Assembly: GCA_022561525.1 (NCBI GenBank)
Contig: JADFRB010000015.1
Span: forward strand, 1-12,640
Direction: 5' to 3'
DNA from: Nitrospinota bacterium
GTDB lineage: Bacteria; Nitrospirota; Nitrospiria; Nitrospirales; UBA8639
DNA: 12,640 nucleotides
This document shows positions 1 to 6,886 of the stretch, piece by piece; position 1 is the first letter of the stretch, and each line of letters opens with the position of its first letter. Below the pieces are notes generated by a model, which saw only the letters and a list, made by a program, of their open reading frames with translations, was not told the DNA's origin and ran no database searches. The position numbers and the translations under genes are program-made.

Positions 1-1433
1 ATCAGCAACGAGTGGTTGATCCGAATAAGGCGTGCCCAGTCACCATCGGCCGTGAGTTGGGATGTAGCGGTCAAGTACCCAAACTTTTGCAACACTTCGA
101 TGTGTTGTTGAAAGCGGTGCCATAATTCAGTGCGAAGTGTGTGAATGGATTTTGTGAGGCGATGACTTTCTTGCCGATGGCGTATGGCTTGGGGATGGTC
201 TTTTTGGCATGCATGGCGTGAGGGGCAGGCGGGACAAGGGAATTCATCGCTCAAGGTTTCGGTGAGGATGGGATTCTCTGTGGTGTCGCTATCGACTCGG
301 ATGGGCAAATGCCGCATTCGTGTTGGTAGGTCTTCCAGCACTTGAATGGCGTGATCCAAACAACCGGCATTACACCAAGGGAATGATCGGGTTTCCACGA
401 TATCAATGACTTGATCAAACACCTCCGTGACCGATCCCGCTGGGTATTCGACAATGCGTCCCCGGCTACGGATGACTGTCAACATGGCATGGGCCTGGCC
501 ACGACTCCGGTATTGCCGAAGCACGATGCCTTTTTCGCGTGACAGTCCTACAACTCGTCCCGGCGTCAGAAATGCCAGGCGGGCCTGGACTTCAGGCGAT
601 TCCTGTTGGACCTTGACGTGACGATGCGACCGGCGCCGTTTGGCGAGTTCAAATGATTGCCATTGGGTAATCCAGTCAGCGCATTCTCGTTGGCCATAGG
701 TTGTTAACTGTTGCTCCACCCCATCGAGTTTGGTCTCGAAACTATCGGCCCGTTGGTTGAGCTGGTATTGGGCAAAACTTTTTTCCAAAATTGGTTGAAT
801 GTGATCGATCGTGTGGGCTTTCAATAAATTTAACACCATGGGATATGAGATCACGAATTGACTGTCGATTGGCTCCGGGTTTCCCGTTAACCCTTTGGCA
901 ATGTGGCTGATATCGATGTACGGTGATGGGGTGATGACGACAAAACCCACGAAGTCTTTTCCTCGTCGTCCACCGCGTCCCGCGAGTTGTTGAATTTCAC
1001 TGATGGTTAAATCCATAAAATCTCGAGCCTTGCGTACACTCGATTGTGTAATGACGACGGTTCGTGCGGGAAAGTCCACGCCCGCGGCCAAGGTTGTGGT
1101 GGCGAAGACGGCATCAAGGCAGCCTTTGCGCATCAGTTCTTCAACGGCAATTTTCCAGGAGGGCAAGTGCCCAGCGTGGTGGGCGGCCACTCCATATTGT
1201 TCCACGGTTGGAATCAGGGGGTGTTGGGCAATACTAGGGTATTCCGTAATGATGGGTGCCAAGACCTGTTGGATGGCAGCGGTCCGTTTGGGCGGGATGG
1301 GCACATGGCGATGTTCGAAACTGTCTATAGCTTCGTCGCAGGCGCGCCGGGACGTGAGAAAGACAATAGCTGGCGTGAGGTGTTTGTACCGAAGAACTTG
1401 AATGAGGTCGACTGGGTGTATAGCAGGAGGCAT
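1..1433 (-). CDS. Ski2/HelY-like superfamily 2 RNA helicase, RecA2 and C-terminal part only (5'-truncated gene, open at left edge)
   Basis: I translated the minus strand by hand; 477 codons are open from an ATG at 1433 to the window edge, with no stop or frameshift. The protein begins at the second helicase domain: motif IV region AIVFLTSRRACDEA (residues 22-35), HHAGHLPSWK (85-94), motif V ATTTLAAGVDFPART (111-125) and motif VI QQLAGRGGRRG (148-158). The arginines of motif VI are present. A Cys/His cluster CPACPSRHAC (400-409, with His413) precedes a helical stretch like the region before the DSHCT domain in actinobacterial HelY. Family members are RNA helicases that unwind RNA with ATP and normally start with a RecA1 domain carrying Walker A and DExH. 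That domain is absent: TAA and TAG stops lie in frame just upstream of 1433, and the next gene runs the other way. No Shine-Dalgarno is visible before the ATG. It may be a decaying remnant or a separately encoded RecA2 half. The family call is firm; function is doubtful. Confidence 0.85.
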   Translation of the reverse strand, partial: MPPAIHPVDLIQVLRYKHLTPAIVFLTSRRACDEAIDSFEHRHVPIPPKRTAAIQQVLAPIITEYPSIAQHPLIPTVEQYGVAAHHAGHLPSWKIAVEELMRKGCLDAVFATTTLAAGVDFPARTVVITQSSVRKARDFMDLTISEIQQLAGRGGRRGKDFVGFVVITPSPYIDISHIAKGLTGNPEPIDSQFVISYPMVLNLLKAHTIDHIQPILEKSFAQYQLNQRADSFETKLDGVEQQLTTYGQRECADWITQWQSFELAKRRRSHRHVKVQQESPEVQARLAFLTPGRVVGLSREKGIVLRQYRSRGQAHAMLTVIRSRGRIVEYPAGSVTEVFDQVIDIVETRSFPWCNAGCLDHAIQVLEDLPTRMRHLPIRVDSDTTENPILTETLSDEFPCPACPSRHACQKDHPQAIRHRQESHRLTKSIHTLRTELWHRFQQHIEVLQKFGYLTATSQLTADGDWARLIRINHSLL

Positions 1434-1609
1434 GAATCGAGAAAAAGTTTACCAAGATCCAACAGGAAGTACAAAGATAGATTGCTAAATCTTCAAACGG
1501 ATACGCGGAGTTAGATAAATTATACGTTTTAACTACTAGGGTAAATTTCCTAATAAAGTTCCCGAGGTATTTGACCGATAAAATACCCCAAGGGGGGAAG
1601 GTGTCACTG
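1434..1609. other. divergent intergenic region between the helicase remnant and the STAS gene
   Basis: This AT-rich spacer separates two divergently transcribed genes. It has stops in the helicase frame and shows no trace of the missing helicase N-terminal domain. At 1566-1587 there is a small inverted repeat, GGTATTT and AAATACC separated by 8 bases, immediately upstream of the STAS ribosome binding site. No clear sigma70 promoter can be placed by eye. Confidence 0.5.
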
Positions 1610-1948
1610 ATGGAAGTGGTGGTGAGAGGACACAAAGGGGCGACGATCGTGGATCTTCACGGTCGGTTAGATTCTTCGGCTCGATGGAACTTCAAAGCGA
1701 TCATGAATCAGTGTTGCCTGAATGAACAAGACCATCTCGTGATTAATCTCCAATCCCTTACGTATATCGATAGCGCAGGGCTGGGTTTTTTGGTGTTAGC
1801 CTACGTCCAGTTTACGGGCCTTCAACGACGAATGAGTTGGGTTAAGCCGCGTGGGTATGTGAAAACCCTCCTCGACAGTTTAGATATTCCATCCATGGTT
1901 CCGATCTACGGCACCGAAGAAGAGGCCTTTGAATCTGCTGTGGCCTAA
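1610..1948 (+). CDS. STAS-domain protein (anti-sigma factor antagonist-like)
   Basis: A 112-residue single-domain STAS protein. It has the N-terminal beta hairpin (residues about 2-20), then the conserved INLQSLTYIDSAGLGFLVL segment (45-63). In this segment Ser55 of the DSAGLG motif aligns with the serine that is phosphorylated in SpoIIAA/RsbV-type antagonists. Such proteins bind or release a serine-kinase anti-sigma factor, or relay signals in two-component or transport scaffolds. No kinase or sigma factor lies next to it, so the partner is unknown. I prefer the ATG at 1610 because a purine-rich GGGGGGAAGG lies 8 bases upstream and the domain begins there. An in-frame TTG at 1571 would add 13 residues. 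It diverges from the helicase remnant and converges with the nucleotidyltransferase gene. Confidence 0.88.
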   Translation: MEVVVRGHKGATIVDLHGRLDSSARWNFKAIMNQCCLNEQDHLVINLQSLTYIDSAGLGFLVLAYVQFTGLQRRMSWVKPRGYVKTLLDSLDIPSMVPIYGTEEEAFESAVA

Positions 1949-2008
1949 CCGATCTTTTTATTCGATAGCTTCACAACTCCTCATCTGTTAAATTTACAGT
2001 GCGTCCCA

Positions 2009-2953
2009 CTATGCTCCAACCAAATGTTCTGGAAATCTTGGAACTTTCCCAATTTGCCGAAGTGTAGAGATTACGCGTTCCGGGTGTCCCCAATCACTCC
2101 ACAACACGCCCTTGACTTCGATGACTGCAATACGGTTTGGGATTTTTTGTAGAAGATCAAAGGAAAAATTCCGCTTGGGCATTTGCTGATAAATCATGTC
2201 GAGAATGTGCCCTTCTTGTGAAGTGCCAATAGCCCGACTCAGCTTGTCGAACAATGGCATGATTTCCGGAACACAACGCCAACCCAATTCCCATAGCGTA
2301 CTGGCCTTGACGACCATGACAAAGGTGTTCCAGAGGGCTCCTGAATTCTGGGCAGCCAAAGCTTCTGTGCGAGTGGGTTTCTCCAAAAACGACTCCACCG
2401 CTCGGACAGAATATCCAGCCCCATGTTCCAGTTCCTCAGCCGGTTGGATCCAGCCATATTGCAATTCGGTGTGATCTGGCGCGACGCCAAGCAGGACCAG
2501 GCGATCAGGGAATCGTTGGACGGTCCACGTGGCTTGGTGGACTGCGTCAACAAACGGGGCTTCCGGGTAAATGAAGTGATCCGAAGGATAAATAGACACA
2601 ATGGCATGGGGCGATCGGGTGCGGATGTAAGTGAGAGGAAGGAAAATCCCTGCTGCGGTATCACGGTTTTCAGGTTGAATGAGAACGATGCCGGAGGCAC
2701 GATGGCCGAATTGAGGAAGCGCATATTCCCCATGCGATCGTGCAATGACGGTAACGGTATGATCCGGAAAGGACACTTGCTGTGCCCGGTCGAGTGTATG
2801 TTGGAACATGCTGCGTGTTCCAACAAAGGCACAGTACTGTTTAGGTAGGGCTTGCCCCAACCATTTTTTGACCATCGGCGTGAGGCGCGTCCCTTCGCCT
2901 CCTGCCAGAATAATCGACCACACCTGTCCATTTCTGCTGAAAGCTGTTTCCAT
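2009..2953 (-). CDS. ManC-like sugar-1-phosphate nucleotidyltransferase (probable mannose-1-phosphate guanylyltransferase)
   Basis: A 314-residue GT-A-fold nucleotidyltransferase. It has the nucleotide-binding loop LAGGEGTRL (residues 16-24) followed after a short insert by PKQY (37-40), the metal/sugar-phosphate motif YPSDHF (122-127), the lysine of FLEKP (189-193), and SGALWNTFV (204-212). These are hallmarks of GDP-mannose pyrophosphorylases, which make GDP-mannose from GTP and mannose-1-phosphate for polysaccharide synthesis in the cytoplasm. It lacks the C-terminal phosphomannose isomerase domain of bifunctional ManC proteins. The ATG at 2953 is supported by a strong AGGAGGG (2961-2967) 7 bases upstream. 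It is a single gene, convergent with the STAS gene, with no glycosyltransferase beside it. The exact sugar and nucleotide (GTP, or another NTP) are inferred from the family. Confidence 0.85.
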   Translation of the reverse strand: METAFSRNGQVWSIILAGGEGTRLTPMVKKWLGQALPKQYCAFVGTRSMFQHTLDRAQQVSFPDHTVTVIARSHGEYALPQFGHRASGIVLIQPENRDTAAGIFLPLTYIRTRSPHAIVSIYPSDHFIYPEAPFVDAVHQATWTVQRFPDRLVLLGVAPDHTELQYGWIQPAEELEHGAGYSVRAVESFLEKPTRTEALAAQNSGALWNTFVMVVKASTLWELGWRCVPEIMPLFDKLSRAIGTSQEGHILDMIYQQMPKRNFSFDLLQKIPNRIAVIEVKGVLWSDWGHPERVISTLRQIGKVPRFPEHLVGA

Positions 2954-2960
2954 GCTGTGA

Positions 2961-2967
2961 CCCTCCT
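2961..2967 (-). promoter_or_regulatory. strong ribosome binding site of the ManC-like gene
   Basis: The minus-strand sequence AGGAGGG lies 7 bases before the ATG at 2953. It is a near-perfect anti-16S match and fixes the start of this gene. Confidence 0.8.
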
Positions 2968-3069
2968 TGGTCAGTCTTAGTACTCATTGACAGCTCTAAC
3001 GTCATGACAGACCCCACAATCCACGAGAACTGATATTGATACCGACATGTGTTCATCGGAATCCTCTCG

Positions 3070-3084
3070 CACGTGTCACACGTG
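3070..3084. promoter_or_regulatory. perfect 15-base palindrome, candidate operator
   Basis: CACGTGTCACACGTG is a perfect inverted repeat (7 bases, one central base, 7 bases). It lies about 117 to 131 bases upstream of the ManC-like start and about 700 bases from amiC. Its size and symmetry suit a dimeric transcription factor. No regulator gene is nearby, so its role is an inference. Confidence 0.4.
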
Positions 3085-3562
3085 AATAATGAGTAGGGAT
3101 AAAAACGGTCAGCATAAAAATACACCGTGCATCGAAATGAAATGATTGTCCGCTACAGAAAAGTGGATGATCTTGTAAGTCCTATATTTTGTCAAGATAA
3201 AAATACTGAGGTAAAGGTAGTAAGTTAATGTTTTGAAGTGTTTTTTTCTTGGTTTTCTCAACCGGTGGTGTTCGGCTATGTCAAGCATTCCATATTTTGT
3301 AGATCGATTTTTTTGGGAGAGGCGATCGAGAGGGCTATTCAGGAGTGTTTTTGTCGGCTTTGAAACCATGTCTGAGCTTGTGAAGTAGGGCCGTATACCT
3401 CGGGGTCGGTGACCATGTTGCCTGTTCGATTTCTTTACCTGAGTCAATCGTGATGTTAGGCGATTTGGAGTCTGGCAAAATTAGTGTTGGGATCACACTG
3501 CCTAAGAGGATGAAGAGTTCTGTTGGACGTTTCATGGTGAGGTGTGTGAGGAATCCTGTTAA

Positions 3563-3720
3563 GGGTTCGCGCAAAAATAACTTCCCCTGGTTGGGTGCTG
3601 AGACACCTGTCTGGCAAGGCACGAGGACTGCGCATACTCCTCGTTATGGAAAGGACGAGCAACGCCGCCAGATAGGATGGATCGACGCCCAAACAGGGGA
3701 AGTTATTCTTGCGCGAGCCC
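3563..3720. repeat. 158-base imperfect inverted repeat (palindromic element)
   Basis: The left arm, from 3563 rightward, reads GGGTTCGCGCAAAAATAACT, then continues TCCCCTGGTTGGG. The complement of the right arm, from 3720 leftward, reads GGGCTCGCGCAAGAATAACT, then TCCCCTGTTTGGG. Only four mismatches occur in 33 positions, and weaker pairing continues inward (CCTGTCTGGC against CCTATCTGGC). The centre carries a second hairpin, ACGAGGA (3621-3627) and TCCTCGT (3638-3644). Both strands therefore encode the same peptide-like string, but this is a consequence of the palindrome and not a gene. There is no transposase, so it is best read as a non-autonomous or REP-like intergenic repeat. Multiplicity cannot be seen from one window. 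Confidence 0.75.
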
Positions 3721-3790
3721 TGAGTACATTTCCATCTTGACAGTAGCCCGAACTTCTGAGAAAACAAAAGAAACACCTGTTCACTAAATA

Positions 3791-5254
3791 ATGATCCTTC
3801 GTAGACTCATTCCCCTCACAACTCTACTTGTTTTCCTCAGTGTTCTCCCAGTTGGTCAAATTTCTCTTTTTGCCCAAACACAGAGTTCTGAGTCAAGACC
3901 GTTTGGACCGTCCCCAGTTGTTATCGCTAAAAAGGCCAAACAGATCTCCCGTGTTTCGTCCCCACTTCGGGTCGAAAATGTTCGCTATCACACCCACAAA
4001 AAATATACTCGAGTGGTGTTGGATCTTCCTGCCCGCACTACCCTCAGAGAATTAAAGAATACAAAAAGAAATCGGGTGACCATTGAGCTGGCCAAATCAC
4101 GACTGAGCACACGCGCGTTGCGAAAAATCCAAAGTAGAGAATTTCCCAAATCCATTACCATCAAAGAGGGAGCAGGTCAGACGGTCAAGGTCACTCTCGA
4201 CCTCACCGCCTTACACAAGTATACAGTGCTAACCCTCAGACGCCCAAATCGTGTCGTGGTCGATTTATTTTATTCCAAAAAGAAACAGGTCACCGCCACG
4301 AGAAAAACACCATCACTCGCGGACCAACACAACACACCTTCCAGCGCATCGCTCACTGTGAAGACCAAAAGGTTATCGGACTCGCCACAAGCCAAGAAAA
4401 AAAATATCCTCCAAAAGCTCAAACCCGCAGCGACTTCACCCCTAAAGAAAAAGACCATTGCCAAACAGGTCACGCCGACATCAAAACCAGCATCACCATC
4501 AAAAGGTAAGGCTGCCGCGACCTCGAAGCCTTTTCCCTCGCGCTCCCCTGTTTTCACCGCAAAACATATTAAAGATTTGGTTGTGGTGATCGATCCCGGT
4601 CATGGCGGCAAGGATCCCGGAGCCATTGGCAAGAAGGGAACAAAAGAAAAACACATCACGCTAAAAATTGGTTACTACCTCAAAGACCTGATTCAAAAGC
4701 GACTTGGCTCGACAGTGTTCCTCACCAGAAACAAAGATACCTTTCTCGATTTGGAAAAACGGGTCGCGTTTGCCAATAAGAAAAAGGCCGACATCTTTAT
4801 TTCGATCCATGTCAATTCCCATCCTCAAAAAACAATCAAAGGGCTCGAAGTCTACCACTTCGGCAAAGCCAGTGACCCTCGTGCGTTGGAAGTGGCTGCG
4901 CGGGAAAATGGCATGAAATTGGAAGATAACGCTCCCGCTTGGCAATTCATCATCGCCGATAAATTGAACGATCAGAAAATCGAGCAGTCGCAAACCTTTG
5001 CCTGGACCACGAATAAAACACTCGTTAAAACCTTAAAAGCCTCCTATACGGTAAAAGATCATGGGGTAAAGACCGCTCCCTTCTATGTCCTTCGATTTAC
5101 AACCATGCCGAGCATTCTGGCTGAAGTCGCCTTTGTCTCCAATCCAGAAGAAGAAAAGCGGTTGCGAAGCAAAGCCTTTCAAAGGAAGCTTGCCGAAGGC
5201 ATGTATAAAGGCATTCAATCGTATTTCAAGACCGCCTTCCCGACCTTATCCTAA
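3791..5254 (+). CDS. amiC: N-acetylmuramoyl-L-alanine amidase, AmiC type (AMIN + Amidase_3)
   Basis: A 487-residue exported peptidoglycan hydrolase that cleaves the amide bond between N-acetylmuramic acid and L-alanine, usually in daughter cell separation. Residues 1-29 form a signal peptide (RR then a hydrophobic core ending in SLFAQ). Residues about 57-161 fit an AMIN domain, which targets the enzyme to the septum or cell wall. Residues about 162-258 are a basic Lys/Pro/Ser/Thr-rich linker. Residues about 262-482 are the Amidase_3 catalytic domain. Expected zinc ligands are visible: His271 in DPGHGG, Glu286 in GTKEKH and His340 in SIHVNSH; the catalytic glutamate is Glu445 in LAEVAFVSN. Length and layout match AmiC-type amidases. 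The ATG at 3791 is the only good start, although its Shine-Dalgarno is weak. The gene stands alone between two repeat elements. Confidence 0.93.
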   Translation: MILRRLIPLTTLLVFLSVLPVGQISLFAQTQSSESRPFGPSPVVIAKKAKQISRVSSPLRVENVRYHTHKKYTRVVLDLPARTTLRELKNTKRNRVTIELAKSRLSTRALRKIQSREFPKSITIKEGAGQTVKVTLDLTALHKYTVLTLRRPNRVVVDLFYSKKKQVTATRKTPSLADQHNTPSSASLTVKTKRLSDSPQAKKKNILQKLKPAATSPLKKKTIAKQVTPTSKPASPSKGKAAATSKPFPSRSPVFTAKHIKDLVVVIDPGHGGKDPGAIGKKGTKEKHITLKIGYYLKDLIQKRLGSTVFLTRNKDTFLDLEKRVAFANKKKADIFISIHVNSHPQKTIKGLEVYHFGKASDPRALEVAARENGMKLEDNAPAWQFIIADKLNDQKIEQSQTFAWTTNKTLVKTLKASYTVKDHGVKTAPFYVLRFTTMPSILAEVAFVSNPEEEKRLRSKAFQRKLAEGMYKGIQSYFKTAFPTLS

Positions 5255-5301
5255 TCCTGTACCCTATTCAGGCTGTGTGACACGGCACGCCTTGTCCCTT
5301 A

Positions 5302-5481
5302 GGGCCTGTTAAACAATACCTGGGACAAAATCGCGCTTAGGTTTGGGTTGGATTTGGACGTAACGATTGAGAAAAAACCGAGGCATAGCACCGCTATGTT
5401 GAGGATTTTTCGATTGAGGCGCGTTCAAAGGTGGCCCGAAGATGGGATGGGATTTTGTCTCAGGTATTGTTTAACCAGCCC
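5302..5481. mobile_element. 180-base MITE-like palindromic element with TTA direct repeats
   Basis: Terminal inverted repeats of 31 bases lie at 5302-5332 and 5451-5481 (the left arm contains GTTAAACAATACCTG, and the complement of the right arm is identical there). There are only three mismatches over 31 bases. The element folds around one centre near 5391, where CATAGC (5384-5389) and GCTATG (5393-5398) form an inner stem flanked by A-rich and T-rich arms. Each end is bordered by TTA (5299-5301 and 5482-5484), which fits a 3-base target duplication. It encodes no protein, so it would need a transposase in trans. TNA-type targets and GGG-starting ends recall some IS5-related groups, but that assignment is tentative. 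It fills most of the gap between amiC and truA. Confidence 0.75.
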
Positions 5482-5495
5482 TTACAGGCATGCTT

Positions 5496-6245
5496 ATGCC
5501 CACCTATAAACTCACCATAGAATATGACGGCACAGCGTATGCCGGCTGGCAACACCAACCCGACCAACCTACGGTCCAACGTACGCTGGAAGAGGCCCTT
5601 TTTCAAATTTCACAAACCGGCACATCGACAATCGCGGCAGGTCGAACCGATGCGGGAGTGCATGCCCTTGGGCAGGTTGTCAGTTTTCGTTCTGACAAAC
5701 CACTCTCACCTGAGGAATGGACGCGTTCGCTAAATGGTGTTCTCCCCAAAGATGTCTGCGTTCACCGGACTGAGCAAGTGCCTGAGACCTTCCACGCACG
5801 GTATAGCGCAACACAAAAAACCTACGAGTACCGAATCCTGAATCACCCGATACGTCCCGTTCTCAATCGCCTCCGCATGTGGCACATTCCCAAACCATTG
5901 GACCTAACTTCCCTTCAAGCGGCAGCCCCTGCTCTCATAGGCCAACACGACTTTTCTTCGTTTGAAGGGTCGTCCACCGACAATGAGAATCCCACCTGCC
6001 ATATGCATGCGTTGCGCATTCACGAAGAACCACCCATCATTCGCATCACGTTCAAAGCCGATCGCTTTCTCAAACAAATGGTCCGCGCCATTGTGGGTAC
6101 ACTTGTAGAGGTCGCACAGGGAACACGATCTCCCGCAGATATGAAAGCCATTCTGGCGGCCCATGATCGGCGTGCAGCCGGGAAAACTGCACCGCCTCAT
6201 GGTTTGTATTTATTGAATGTGGAATACGAGGGAGAAGAAGGGTAA
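5496..6245 (+). CDS. truA: tRNA pseudouridine(38-40) synthase TruA
   Basis: A 249-residue TruA that isomerises uridine to pseudouridine at positions 38-40 of the tRNA anticodon arm, in the cytoplasm. The N-terminus LTIEYDGTAYAGWQHQP and the catalytic motif AAGRTDAGVHALGQ (nucleophile Asp52) are both canonical. Later conserved blocks include FHARYSATQKTYEYRI and the C-terminal FLKQMVRAIVGTLVEVAQG. Length is normal. Two ATG codons are available, 5490 and 5496. I prefer 5496 because ACAGG at 5484-5488 then lies 7 bases upstream, whereas it is almost adjacent to 5490. That ribosome binding site begins just outside the right end of the palindromic element, so the native upstream region has been displaced or replaced by it. 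The gene converges on the cupredoxin gene with 8 bases between stops. Confidence 0.95.
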   Translation: MPTYKLTIEYDGTAYAGWQHQPDQPTVQRTLEEALFQISQTGTSTIAAGRTDAGVHALGQVVSFRSDKPLSPEEWTRSLNGVLPKDVCVHRTEQVPETFHARYSATQKTYEYRILNHPIRPVLNRLRMWHIPKPLDLTSLQAAAPALIGQHDFSSFEGSSTDNENPTCHMHALRIHEEPPIIRITFKADRFLKQMVRAIVGTLVEVAQGTRSPADMKAILAAHDRRAAGKTAPPHGLYLLNVEYEGEEG

Positions 6246-6253
6246 ATAGGAAG

Positions 6254-6655
6254 TTACAATTCGGTTGTATTGAAATTTCGACTGGGTGGCGGATCGACCA
6301 CGATCACCCCACGCATAAAGGGATGAAGGTTACAATGGTACGGATAGGTCCCTGGTTCTAAATCACGCACCACAAACTGTTTGCCTGGATGAAGGTGACC
6401 CGAATGAAAGGCGCATCCTACACGCTGACCACAGCCATCATGGGTGATAGTATGGGATTGCATCGATCGATTGTGCCACTGGACTGTTTGTCCTACCCGT
6501 ACTCTCCAGGTGGGAGGAGAATAAAACGGCTCTCGATCTAACACCAATATGTGTGAGCTACCTGGAACTACAAAGCCAGTGGGGACAACAACAATCCCCA
6601 AAACCCAAGCAATACACAGCGCGAACGCTCTTCTCTTCAGTGAATTCCCTATCAC
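6254..6655 (-). CDS. amicyanin/plastocyanin-like cupredoxin (type 1 copper protein), exported
   Basis: A small periplasmic blue-copper electron carrier of about 133 residues. The C-terminal motif YHCNLHPFMRGVIVV gives the Cys-x2-His-x2-Met spacing of amicyanin-like proteins. The fourth ligand is a His in MQSHTITHDG. An inserted CGQRVGCAFHSGHLHPG loop has two extra cysteines that could form a disulfide. Starting at the GTG at 6655 gives a good signal peptide (IGNSLKRRAFALCIAWVLG and onward) and places AAGGAG 10 bases upstream. An in-frame ATG at 6733 would add 26 residues before the hydrophobic core, has no clear ribosome binding site, and makes a poor signal peptide. The partner is unknown; such proteins shuttle electrons between periplasmic redox enzymes. 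It is divergent from the dehydrogenase gene. Confidence 0.85.
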   Translation of the reverse strand: MIGNSLKRRAFALCIAWVLGIVVVPTGFVVPGSSHILVLDREPFYSPPTWRVRVGQTVQWHNRSMQSHTITHDGCGQRVGCAFHSGHLHPGKQFVVRDLEPGTYPYHCNLHPFMRGVIVVDPPPSRNFNTTEL

Positions 6656-6886
6656 GACGCATCGGCTCCTTTCTCTCATTTTACAAGGCATCAGTCGTTC
6701 AGTAAATGCCACATTTACTGACAAGTTGATCATTTCTAAGGAGAAGGCTTCCTCCCATTATTTATCGGAAATTTTGGCACAATTCTTATTCTTATGGTGA
6801 CATACCATGAGTTCAGGAGTAAGATTTTAGTGAAGCATCTTTTTCACAAAACCATTTCTATCAACACCGGGAAAAAGGTCACGTCC

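Larger units (their letters stand above)
2954..3562. other. long intergenic region between divergent manC-like and amiC genes, left part
   Basis: More than 600 bases without a convincing gene. Open frames here are short, lack ribosome binding sites, and give low-complexity or basic translations with no recognisable domain. The stretch from about 3090 to 3340 is AT-rich. Recognisable structure is the 15-base palindrome at 3070-3084 and, beyond 3562, the inverted repeat described separately. The region should contain the promoters of both flanking genes, but I cannot place them with confidence. Confidence 0.6.

Noticed and set aside
1044..1514. Plus-strand open frames of 132 and 156 codons over 1003-1514, and a minus-strand one at 1234-1635
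   Set aside because: They overlap the helicase coding frame, whose translation gives clear conserved motifs. The others give none.
3450..3740. Open frame on the plus strand (and an opposing one at 3456-3776) containing a GSRKNNFP-like string
   Set aside because: Both frames cross the inverted repeat and the shared string is caused by its symmetry. No ribosome binding site or family match is apparent.
6774..6791. TTGGCACAATTCTTATTC upstream of gdhA as a sigma54 promoter
   Set aside because: The -24 part (TGGCAC) fits, but the -12 part lacks the required GC dinucleotide.
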